From assembly GCA_034432655.1 (NCBI GenBank), contig DAOUBP010000061.1:1-37308 (forward strand): a DNA stretch of 37,308 bases. The letters run 5' to 3'. The translations under genes were made by a program, and so were the position numbers. Shown here one piece after another: positions 31,238 to 37,308 of this stretch (the stretch's first letter is position 1; each line of letters starts with the position of its first letter). The notes beneath the pieces are model-generated. The model was not told the DNA's origin, did no database searches, and saw only the letters and a program-made list of their open reading frames with translations. This stretch comes from DAOUBP01 sp034432655 (GTDB lineage: Bacteria > Chloroflexota > Anaerolineae > CG2-30-64-16).

Positions 31238-31921
31238 CTACCCCTCCATCACCTGAAACCGATATCCGAACCCGCGCTCGTTGTGGAGGTAGCGCGGGTG
31301 ATCGGGATCGGGTTCGATCTTGTTGCGCAGGTGCCAGATGTAGTGGCGCACGTAGCCGATCTCGCCGGCATACTGCGGCCCCCACACCTCGCGCACCAGC
31401 TCCTCGCTGCTCAGCACCACGCCGGGCCGCTTCATCAGCGCCACCAACAGGTTGAACTCGGTGGGGGTCAGGTTGAGCAGCTCCCCGCCGCGCTGCACGC
31501 GGCGCGCGGCCAGGTTGACCACCAGGTCGCCGGCGCGCAGCTCCTCGGTCGAGGCCCCGCCGCGGCCGCGCGCCAGCACGGCCTTGATGCGCGCAGCCAG
31601 CTGGGCAAAGGAGAACGGCTTGCAGACGTAGTCATCCGTGCCCAGCGCGAAGCCGCGCAGCACGTCGGCCTCGTCATCGCGCGCGGTGAGCATGATGACC
31701 GGCAGGTCGCTCACCTCGCGCAGCCGCTTGAGGGTCTCCCAGCCGTCCACCTGGGGCATGGTGACGTCGAGCACCACAAGGTCGGGCTTGCGCTCGAACA
31801 CCGCGCGCAAGCCGGCGCGACCGTTGGCCGCGCAGCGCACCGTATAGCCCTGGCCGGTCAGGTATTCGCCCAACAGCTGGCACAGGTTCTGGTCGTCATC
31901 TACCAGCAGGATCTCAGCCAT
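31238..31921 (-). CDS. OmpR/PhoB-family response regulator
   Basis: A 227-residue regulator. The receiver domain has the acidic pair D8/D9, phosphoacceptor D52 (VVLDVTMP) and the switch lysine in DDYVCKPFSF. The C-terminal winged helix is of the OmpR type (LTPTEFNLLVALMKRPGVVL, then VRHYIWHLRNKIEPDPDHPR and GFGYRF). The ATG at 31921 lies within the kinase gene, overlapping its last 8 bases, with GAGGAG seven bases upstream. A longer frame from 31969 is not used. Targets are unknown; the flanking Fe-S/FAD/cytochrome operon and the divergent Rieske operon are candidates. Confidence 0.95.
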   Translation of the reverse strand: MAEILLVDDDQNLCQLLGEYLTGQGYTVRCAANGRAGLRAVFERKPDLVVLDVTMPQVDGWETLKRLREVSDLPVIMLTARDDEADVLRGFALGTDDYVCKPFSFAQLAARIKAVLARGRGGASTEELRAGDLVVNLAARRVQRGGELLNLTPTEFNLLVALMKRPGVVLSSEELVREVWGPQYAGEIGYVRHYIWHLRNKIEPDPDHPRYLHNERGFGYRFQVMEG

Positions 31922-33011
31922 CCTCCAGCTCCTCGGGCGCCTCGGCGGCCAGCGGGAAGGTGACGGCAAAGGACGCGCCCGGCGCGTCGGGCGTCGGCCA
32001 GGCCGGCGAGCGCGCGACCAGCTGGCCGCCCTGCGCCTCGGTCAGCTTGCGGGCGAAATAGAGCCCCAGGCCCCAGCCGGCCGGCGCGTTTTCCCCGGTC
32101 TGGCCGCGCGTGAAGCGCTCGAACATCACGGCCTGCACCTCCGGAGAGATGCCCGGGCCACGATCCACGATCTCGACCCGCACGCCGGCCTCCTCCACCG
32201 TCACGTGGATCTCCACCGGCGCGCCGGCCGGCGAGTATTTGTCGGCGTTGCGCAACAGGTTGCGGATGATCTGCTCGTAATAGACCTCGTCGGCCCAGAC
32301 CGGCGGGATCTGCGCCGGCAGGCGCCAGAGGATCGGCCGGCGGTCGCCGATGATCACCTCGGCCGCGCGGTGCAGCAGGGGCGCCACGGCCACCGGCCCC
32401 CGGTTCAGCGTCAGCCGGCCGGCCTCCAGCCGCGAGACATCCAGGATGTTTTGGACGAGCTGGGTCAGACGTCGGCTTTCGCCCACCATGGCCTCCAGGA
32501 TGCGCCGCGCGGGGGGCGGCAGGGTGTCGGCGGCTTGCAGCGCCACCTCCAGCCCGCCGTTGAGCGCAGTGAGCGGCGCACGCAGCTCGTGGCTGACCAG
32601 AGCGACGAAGTCCGACTTCAGCTGATCGAGTTGACGCAGGCGCAGGTTTGCCTGGGCCAGTTCCTCGTTGCTGACCTGTAGCGCGGCCGTGCGCGCAGCC
32701 ACGATCTCCTCGAGATTGCGGTTGACAGCGGCTGTCTGGCGACGGGCGTTGTCCAACTCGCTCATGATCTGCAGGAGATAGCTGATGGTCAGGAAGACTG
32801 CGATCGGGCCGACCAGGCCGAAGATAAGCACCTCGAGCACGCCGACCCGGTCAAGGAGGAGCGCTTCGCCCTCACGCCAATGCTCCCAGAACTCAAAAAG
32901 GGTTGCCAGCACAAACAGGAGAATCGGCACCCCATAGCGCAGCGCGCGCACGCGGCCCAACATGGTCGGCTGGCTCAAAGAACGCGTGATCCTGGGCAGA
33001 GTGATCGCCAT
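31914..33011 (-). CDS. Sensor histidine kinase
   Basis: A 365-residue membrane kinase with two N-terminal helices (residues 26-42, YGVPILLFVLATLFEFW, and 57-83) and almost no periplasmic loop, so the signal is probably sensed in or near the membrane. A coiled coil (85-130) leads to the HisKA H-box with H141 (ALVSHELRAPLTAL). The catalytic domain shows the N box NLLRNADKYSPAG, G1 DRGPGIS and G2 GWGLGLYFARKL. ATG 33011 is preceded by an extended -10 promoter at 33067-33075. A longer frame reaching 33449 runs antisense into the Rieske gene and is rejected. It overlaps the response regulator by 8 bp. Confidence 0.94.
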   Translation of the reverse strand: MAITLPRITRSLSQPTMLGRVRALRYGVPILLFVLATLFEFWEHWREGEALLLDRVGVLEVLIFGLVGPIAVFLTISYLLQIMSELDNARRQTAAVNRNLEEIVAARTAALQVSNEELAQANLRLRQLDQLKSDFVALVSHELRAPLTALNGGLEVALQAADTLPPPARRILEAMVGESRRLTQLVQNILDVSRLEAGRLTLNRGPVAVAPLLHRAAEVIIGDRRPILWRLPAQIPPVWADEVYYEQIIRNLLRNADKYSPAGAPVEIHVTVEEAGVRVEIVDRGPGISPEVQAVMFERFTRGQTGENAPAGWGLGLYFARKLTEAQGGQLVARSPAWPTPDAPGASFAVTFPLAAEAPEELEDG

Positions 33012-33066
33012 GCTACACACCCACTTCGAACGTACCTGGCACGTAATGGATTGGTTGACCGCTTCA

Positions 33067-33075
33067 ATCATAGCA
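33067..33075 (-). promoter_or_regulatory. Extended -10 promoter of the two-component operon
   Basis: Minus strand TG-C-TATGAT. The predicted start, near 33060, gives a 50-base leader that includes a partial copy of the ACGTGCCAGG palindrome arm (33035-33044). It is divergent from the Rieske gene. Confidence 0.45.
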
Positions 33076-33199
33076 CAAATCAGGCCGCTAATCCATCCCC
33101 GCCGCATCATTTGAGACGTGATCGCGACATTTCCTGACGCCAAATGAACGCGGAATTGGGGTATGCTGGGGCCGTGAAAACGTTCGAAAAGGAGCGAGC

Positions 33200-33736
33200 A
33201 TGATGGACGAATCAAGGCCCAACGGCAACGGACTGCCCGAACTGCCTCCCGAAAAGGGCGAGTGGGATGAGGTGACGTATACCCGGCGCAAATTCCTGCA
33301 AGGCGCCTTTGGCGTGCTGGCGACCGCCGGCGTCCTGCACATCGGCCTGCCGGCCGTTCGATTCCTGGTCGGCGATTCCTTCGAGCCAGCCCCCACGCAA
33401 TGGGTGAAGATCGGCGCCGTGAAGGATCTGGCTGCCGGCCAGGTGACACGCGTCAACTACAGCGCTACGATCAAAGATGCCTGGCGTGACGTCACGCGCC
33501 GCGGCACAGTGTACGTGTATAGCCAGGACGGCGGCGCCTCTTTCGTGGCGTTCGACGGCACGTGTACCCACCTGGGCTGCATCGTGCAGTGGGATGAAGG
33601 GCAGGATCATTTCCGCTGTCCCTGCCACAGCGCCGTCTTTGCGCGCAGCGGCGATGTGGTGAGCGGGCCCCCGCCCAGGCCGTTGCGCCGGCTCGCGGTG
33701 AAGGTCGAAAACGGCGAGCTCTACGCCGAGGTCTGA
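33200..33736 (+). CDS. Rieske [2Fe-2S] protein, Tat-anchored
   Basis: A 178-residue Rieske subunit. A twin-arginine signal-anchor starts at R29-R30 (YTRRKFLQGAFGVL) with a membrane helix to about residue 50. The cluster site has CTHLGC (C122, H124, C127) and CPCH (C140, C142, H143). C122/H124 and C140/H143 bind the [2Fe-2S] cluster, and C127/C142 form the disulfide of high-potential quinol-oxidising Rieske proteins. It takes electrons from quinol at cytochrome b. AAAGGAG precedes tandem ATGs at 33200 and 33203; either may be used. Cytochrome b follows after 12 bp. Confidence 0.97.
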   Translation: MMDESRPNGNGLPELPPEKGEWDEVTYTRRKFLQGAFGVLATAGVLHIGLPAVRFLVGDSFEPAPTQWVKIGAVKDLAAGQVTRVNYSATIKDAWRDVTRRGTVYVYSQDGGASFVAFDGTCTHLGCIVQWDEGQDHFRCPCHSAVFARSGDVVSGPPPRPLRRLAVKVENGELYAEV

Positions 33737-33748
33737 GTGAGGTTGGCC

Positions 33749-34819
33749 ATGAACCGTACTACCGGTCGTATATTCCGCTGGCTTGATGAACGCACGGGGC
33801 TGGGCGGCCCGGTGCGCGACTTCCTGAGCTATCCGGTCCCCAAGTATGTGCATCGCAACTTCCTGTACACCCTGGGTGGGCTGACGCTGATCGCCTTTCT
33901 GTTGCAGATCTTCACCGGTATTCTGCTGACGTTCTACTACGACCCCAGCATCGAGGGCGCGTACAACAGCGTGGACTACATTACGTATAACCTGCCCGTC
34001 GGCTGGCTGATCCGCGGCGTGCATCACTACGGCGCCAGCGCCATGGTGGTGCTGGCGGCCCTGCACATGCTCCGCACCTACTTCTACAGCGCCTACAAGC
34101 GCCCGCGCGAGCTCAACTGGCTCACCGGCGTGCTGTTGCTTTTCCTGGTATTGGCCTTCGGCTTCACCGGCTACCTGCTGCCGTGGGATCAGAAGGGATA
34201 TTGGGCCACCAAAGTCGGCACGGAGATCGCGGGCTCGGTGCCGCTGATCGGCCCGGCGCTGATGCGCCTGTTGCGCGGGGGCGCCGAGCTGGGCCAGGTC
34301 ACGCTGACCCGCTTCTACGCGACGCACATCATGCTGTTGCCGGCGGCCGTGATCTTGCTGATCGTGGCGCATATTTTCCAGCTGCGCTACCATGGGATGG
34401 CGCCGCCCATCACCGAGAAAGCGAAGGCTCAGGCCAAGAAGTTCGTGCCCTTCTACCCCTATTGGGTGGTCACCGATGCCGTGGCCGGGCTGGGGCTTTC
34501 GGCGCTGCTGGTTGTCATGAGCTTCGTCAACCGTGCGCCGCTGGAGTTCCCGGCCGATCCGACCAGCAGCAACTTCATCCCGCGGCCCGAATGGTACTTC
34601 CTGTTCTACTACGAGATCCTGAAGTACTTCCCGGGCGTGCTGGAGCCAGTGGCGACGGTCGCCATCCCGCTCTTCATCTTTGGCAGCATGATCCTGCTGC
34701 CGTTCGTTGATACCAGCCCGGAGAATCGGCCCTGGCGCAAGCCCATCACCACCATCGCCGGGATCTTCTATATCGTTGTCATCATCTTCTTCACGATCCT
34801 GGGCATGGCGTCTTCGTGA
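33749..34819 (+). CDS. Cytochrome b of a bc/b6f-type complex (b6 and subunit IV parts fused)
   Basis: A 356-residue polytopic cytochrome b. Haem ligand pairs are H92/H106 and H193/H208; the 15-residue step in the second pair is the b6-type spacing, unlike 14 in mitochondrial cytochrome b. GYLLPWDQKGYWA and PEWYFLFYYEIL (the PEWY quinol-oxidation motif) are intact. The C-terminal three helices are the subunit IV part, so the b6 and subunit IV regions are fused. ATG 33749 has GAGG six bases upstream. It forms a quinol-oxidising core with the Rieske protein; no cytochrome c1 or f gene follows. Confidence 0.96.
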   Translation: MNRTTGRIFRWLDERTGLGGPVRDFLSYPVPKYVHRNFLYTLGGLTLIAFLLQIFTGILLTFYYDPSIEGAYNSVDYITYNLPVGWLIRGVHHYGASAMVVLAALHMLRTYFYSAYKRPRELNWLTGVLLLFLVLAFGFTGYLLPWDQKGYWATKVGTEIAGSVPLIGPALMRLLRGGAELGQVTLTRFYATHIMLLPAAVILLIVAHIFQLRYHGMAPPITEKAKAQAKKFVPFYPYWVVTDAVAGLGLSALLVVMSFVNRAPLEFPADPTSSNFIPRPEWYFLFYYEILKYFPGVLEPVATVAIPLFIFGSMILLPFVDTSPENRPWRKPITTIAGIFYIVVIIFFTILGMASS

Positions 34820-34914
34820 TGTGGCATTCATTTGCTGCCAGCCCTTTGCGGTGAGCGCACCAAGTGAGCAAAGCAACATTCAAAACATACTCAACCATTT
34901 CAAGGAGGTTCTCG

Positions 34915-35892
34915 ATGAAACGCACGTTGTTGGTTCTTTCGCTCTCGCTGACGGCCCTTGTCCTGCTGGCGGCCTGCGCCGGGGGTGGGGGTGCAGCATC
35001 AAAGACCACCCTGACCGCCGTCAAGGTGGGCGCCACGTCGCTGGATGCCAGCGCCGACTACTGGGCCAAGGCCCCGGCGCTGGAAGTCGCTACCAAAGCA
35101 GCCAAGCAAGGCAATCCCGATGGCCCCACGGTCAAGCTACAGGCTGTTTACGACGGTCAGTACATCGCCATCCGGGCCGAGTGGGCCGATCCCACGGCCA
35201 GCTTCAACAAGAACGCCTGGCAGTGGGACGGCAAGGCGTTCAAGAAGCTGAGCGAGGATGAAGATCGCATCATGCTCACTTTCCCCATGAGCAACAACCC
35301 GGACTTCGCCAGCAAGGGCTGCGTAGCGGCCTGCCATAACACCAGCGCCAACGAGAAGGAGTGGTGGATGGGCTCGGAAGATCCCAACGTCCGCTATGAC
35401 TCGTGGCATTGGAAATCCGCCCGCACCCATCCGGCCGGCTGGGCCGATGATCAAATGTGGAGCGTGTTGAAGGACCCGGCCGACCCCGGCAGCTCGCGGC
35501 CCAGCGACGCCAAGACCTCGGGCGGCTATTCCGATAACGTCAACGAAGCCAAGGACGGCCCGAAGGCGATGAGCTCGAAGGGGCCCACTGCACAGTTCAT
35601 CTTGGCCGGTGAGGACGCCAAGATTGACACGGCCAAGCTGACGGCCGGCGCGATCATCCCAGGCTACATCGTGTCGAAGCCGGTCGGCTCGCGCGGGGAC
35701 ATCGAGGCCAGCGGCGCATGGGCCAACGGCAAGTGGGTGGTGGTGCTGCGCCGCCTGCTGAACACCGGGCACGACGACGATGCCGTCTTCAGCCCGCCCA
35801 AGCAGATCCCCTTCGGCCTGTCCGTGGTGGACAACGGCGGCGGAGTCAAGCACACCGTCGCCCCGGATGTGTTGACGCTGGCCTGGAAGTAA
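34915..35892 (+). CDS. Lipoprotein with an ethylbenzene-dehydrogenase-like haem domain
   Basis: A 325-residue exported lipoprotein: LVLLAAC gives a lipobox with C21, then a Gly/Ala-rich linker. The body has the beta-rich fold of ethylbenzene-dehydrogenase gamma-type/PF09459 haem domains (VKLQAVYDGQYIAIRAEWAD, then DRIMLTFPM). The cysteine motif is CVAACH (C136, C140, H141), that is C-x3-C-H, one residue longer than the usual C-x2-C-H. Covalent haem attachment there is plausible but needs proof. AAGGAGG precedes the ATG. It follows cytochrome b after 95 bp and ends at a strong terminator. It could be the electron acceptor replacing cytochrome c1. Confidence 0.85.
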   Translation: MKRTLLVLSLSLTALVLLAACAGGGGAASKTTLTAVKVGATSLDASADYWAKAPALEVATKAAKQGNPDGPTVKLQAVYDGQYIAIRAEWADPTASFNKNAWQWDGKAFKKLSEDEDRIMLTFPMSNNPDFASKGCVAACHNTSANEKEWWMGSEDPNVRYDSWHWKSARTHPAGWADDQMWSVLKDPADPGSSRPSDAKTSGGYSDNVNEAKDGPKAMSSKGPTAQFILAGEDAKIDTAKLTAGAIIPGYIVSKPVGSRGDIEASGAWANGKWVVVLRRLLNTGHDDDAVFSPPKQIPFGLSVVDNGGGVKHTVAPDVLTLAWK

Positions 35893-35950
35893 GCGCGGGG
35901 GTGCGGGTACCGGCCGTGCAGCGCCGGAAGTAACCGATTCACCCGACAGC

Positions 35951-35987
35951 AAGGCCGGAGCTGTGTAAGCTCCGGCCTTAGTGTTTT
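35951..35987 (+). terminator. Rho-independent terminator of the Rieske operon
   Basis: A perfect 12-bp stem, AAGGCCGGAGCT (35951-35962) with AGCTCCGGCCTT (35968-35979), loop GTGTA, followed by AGTGTTTTGG. It ends the Rieske, cytochrome b and lipoprotein transcript. Confidence 0.9.
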
Positions 35988-36038
35988 GGCTTGCGGCGCC
36001 TCGGCGCCGCTTTTGTATCGCTTGCGCACATCATCGCC

Positions 36039-36229
36039 GCAATCCAAAGCGGCAACGTGTTGCCGCAATCCAAAACGGCAACGTGTTGCCGCAATCCAAA
36101 GCGGCAACGTGTTGCCGTAATCCAAAGTGGCAACCTGTTGCCGCAATCCAAAGCGGCAACCTGTTGCCGTAATCCAAAGTGGCAACGTGTTGCCGTAATC
36201 CAAAGCGGCAACGTGTTGCCGCAATCCAA
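36039..36229. repeat. Tandem 26-bp hairpin array (7 full copies)
   Basis: Seven 26-bp units, each a GCAATCCAAAG linker followed by the palindrome CGGCAACGTGTTGCC, plus a ninth-base remnant of an eighth unit. Linkers vary only at three positions and the palindromes at the centre or edge. The array ends one base before the fdhD stop codon. It begins next to a diverged TTTGGCTTGC-type end at 35985-36038. The linker is the inverse of the linker in the elements at 19612 and 30947. Confidence 0.9.
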
Positions 36230-36230
36230 G

Positions 36231-37070
36231 TCAGTAAGCGACAGCACCCGCGTGCGCCAGGGAACAGGCGAGCGCCGCGCCGTCATCGCCGAAGCCCAGC
36301 CGCTCCGGCGCGCTGTAGATGTGCATGCGCCGGCCGCGCACGTAGCCGCAAAGGGTCATGCCCCACGCGCGCGCCAGTCGCACCGAGAGCTCGGTGGGCG
36401 AGTTGCGCGAGGCCACCAGCGGCACGCCCAGGCTCGCTGCCTTGCTCAGCATCTCGGTGGAGATGCGGCCGGTGGTCAGGAGGAACCGGCCCCTGGTGGG
36501 AATGCCGCGCAGCAGGCTCAGCCCGGCGATCTTGTCCAGCGTGTTGTGCCGGCCCACATCGTAGGCCGTCAACAGCAGGTCGTCCCCGTCGCCGAGCGCG
36601 GCCACGTGAAAGCCGCCCATGTCGTGATACAGGTCGGCGATCTGCGCCAGCAGCCGCGCCATGCCGTCGTACACCTGCGCCGGCCGCAGGCGCAGGCCGG
36701 TGTTCAGCCGATGGTGGGCCGCGGCCAGGTCGTAGAAGGTGACGCCGCCCGCGCAGCCGGAGGTCAGCCGCAGCCGCTGGGGGAGGACAACGTCCTGGCG
36801 CCGGAGGCGGATCTCCGCGCGCACTTCGCCCCGATCCCACACCGCGTAATCCGCCACATCGTCCAGCGAGCGGATCAGCCCTTCGGTGCGCAGGAAGCCC
36901 AACGCCAGCGCGTCCAGGTCGCGGGGCGTGCAGAGCAGCGTCACCCATTTCTGGCCGTTGACGTAAAGGGTGAAGGCCGTCTCCTGCACGACCGGCTTGC
37001 GGCCCGGCCGCGCCGCGTCGTCGCTCACCTCGAGGTAGGTCAGGTCGTTGTCACAGGCGGTGTCTTTCAT
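36231..37070 (-). CDS. fdhD: Formate dehydrogenase accessory sulfurtransferase FdhD
   Basis: A 279-residue FdhD, which passes sulfur from IscS to the molybdenum or tungsten cofactor of formate dehydrogenase. ALALGFLRTEGLI, AYDVGRHNTLDKIAG and VASRNSPTELSVRLA are conserved landmarks. The usual C-x-x-C of the sulfur-transfer loop reads SGCAGG here, so only C106 remains. AGGAAC lies six bases before the ATG. The gene follows fdhE on the same strand after 48 bp, across a palindrome, and ends beside a hairpin array. Confidence 0.95.
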   Translation of the reverse strand: MKDTACDNDLTYLEVSDDAARPGRKPVVQETAFTLYVNGQKWVTLLCTPRDLDALALGFLRTEGLIRSLDDVADYAVWDRGEVRAEIRLRRQDVVLPQRLRLTSGCAGGVTFYDLAAAHHRLNTGLRLRPAQVYDGMARLLAQIADLYHDMGGFHVAALGDGDDLLLTAYDVGRHNTLDKIAGLSLLRGIPTRGRFLLTTGRISTEMLSKAASLGVPLVASRNSPTELSVRLARAWGMTLCGYVRGRRMHIYSAPERLGFGDDGAALACSLAHAGAVAY

Positions 37071-37084
37071 GGCAATGTTCCTGG

Positions 37085-37113
37085 GTAGGGCAACTCCGCA
37101 GGAGTTGCCCTAC
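37085..37113. repeat. Palindrome between fdhE and fdhD
   Basis: GTAGGGCAACTCC (37085-37097), GCA, GGAGTTGCCCTAC (37101-37113): a perfect 13-bp stem with a three-base loop. There is no T run on the minus strand, so it is probably an intercistronic repeat rather than a terminator. Confidence 0.8.
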
Positions 37114-37118
37114 AACGT

Positions 37119-37308
37119 TTAGCTGCGATAGCCGGCCGCCTGCGCCGCCACGTCCATGCCCACTGTCAGCACGCGCTCGACCGGCAGGTGGACGGGCCGC
37201 GCAAACTCGCGCAGGTCAATCGTCTTCAGGTAGCGCTTGCAGCTGTCGCACGTGTACAGGCGATAGCCGCCGTCCGCGCTGGGGAAATAGCCGATCTTCC
37301 CGGCCGCG
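37119..37308 (-). CDS. fdhE: Formate dehydrogenase accessory protein FdhE, C-terminal part (runs off the right edge)
   Basis: The last 62 codons of a gene that starts beyond the window, with TAA at 37119-37121. The segment GGYRLYTCDSCKRYLKTIDL carries the second zinc-ribbon CxxC of FdhE and is the most conserved part of the family. FdhE is required to make active formate dehydrogenase. With fdhD downstream, this suggests a formate dehydrogenase gene set to the right of the window. Confidence 0.85.
   Translation of the reverse strand, partial: AAGKIGYFPSADGGYRLYTCDSCKRYLKTIDLREFARPVHLPVERVLTVGMDVAAQAAGYRS

Noticed and set aside
33012..33449. N-terminal extension of the histidine kinase
   Set aside because: It lies antisense to the Rieske gene and contains no domain. 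The promoter at 33067 and the ATG at 33011 give a conventional kinase.
33212..34879. A 555-codon minus-strand open frame opposite the Rieske and cytochrome b genes
   Set aside because: The plus strand encodes intact Rieske and cytochrome b motifs. The antisense product is low complexity (RRQ, GQ) without a start signal.
36039..36229. A CRISPR array
   Set aside because: The units are contiguous 26-bp repeats with no variable spacers, the palindromes fill most of each unit, and no cas genes are present.
35991..37088. A 365-codon plus frame starting in the hairpin array and crossing fdhD
   Set aside because: Its first part is translated tandem repeat (RNPKRQRVA type), open in all frames, and the rest is antisense to FdhD.

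Overview
The window is GC-rich bacterial chromosome with short intergenic gaps, frequent GGAGG-type ribosome binding sites and a mixed housekeeping and bioenergetic gene content. The mix suggests an uncultured or poorly studied Chloroflexota (Anaerolineae/Caldilineae-like). It includes an Mrp antiporter with a fused MrpA-MrpB, a b6-type Rieske/cytochrome b pair, a 15-haem cytochrome c, an FdhD/FdhE pair, and intergenic spacers full of short palindromic repeats. This placement is inference from gene content; no marker gene in the window settles it.

Layout. (1) 0.3-5.7 kb: tRNA-Pro(CGG) and ychF share a divergent promoter. They are followed by an alpha/beta hydrolase, a DUF2007-type small protein, two unrecognised proteins and a CinA N-domain protein. 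(2) 5.7-12.9 kb, minus strand: an AI-2E/PerM permease; an operon of a CNNM/CBS transporter, a winged-helix protein and TlyA; ferritin with its own sigma70 promoter and terminator; and a VKOR/glycosyltransferase pair. (3) 13.1-16.8 kb, plus strand: a coupled carbohydrate operon (Fes/IroE-like esterase, Gfo/Idh/MocA dehydrogenase, xylulokinase), then tRNA-Arg(TCT) and a MazG-like NTP pyrophosphohydrolase. (4) 17.4-26.8 kb, minus strand: one long Mrp Na+/H+ antiporter operon (mrpAB, C, D, E, F, G), continuing into a Ca2+/Na+ exchanger and acpS. Almost every junction of this operon has been invaded: by four kinds of palindromic repeat, by a GxxExxY (PD-(D/E)XK-like) gene exactly bracketed by one repeat type, and by a two-gene nucleotidyltransferase cassette. 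Two repeats are translated in frame inside MrpAB. (5) 27.0-30.8 kb, minus strand: a four-gene redox operon (ferredoxin-like protein, FAD oxidoreductase, di-haem cytochrome b, 15-haem cytochrome c) that looks like a transmembrane electron conduit. (6) 31.2-33.0 kb: a two-component system, with its last 99 bp duplicated around a repeat cluster. (7) 33.2-36.0 kb, plus strand: Rieske protein, b6-type cytochrome b and a haem-binding lipoprotein with a CX3CH motif, ending at a strong terminator. (8) 36.0-37.3 kb: a seven-copy hairpin array, fdhD and the end of fdhE.

How the parts may work together. Sections 4 to 8 form a membrane-energy block: sodium/proton exchange, a cytosol-to-periplasm electron conduit, a quinol-oxidising b/Rieske complex, and maturation factors for a formate dehydrogenase probably just beyond the right edge. 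A sensor kinase and regulator lie between the two redox operons and are divergent from the Rieske operon. The most unusual layer is the repeat population. At least five families of short inverted-repeat elements occur. One keeps fixed linkers while its hairpin arms change in a compensatory way, and one brackets a nuclease-like gene.
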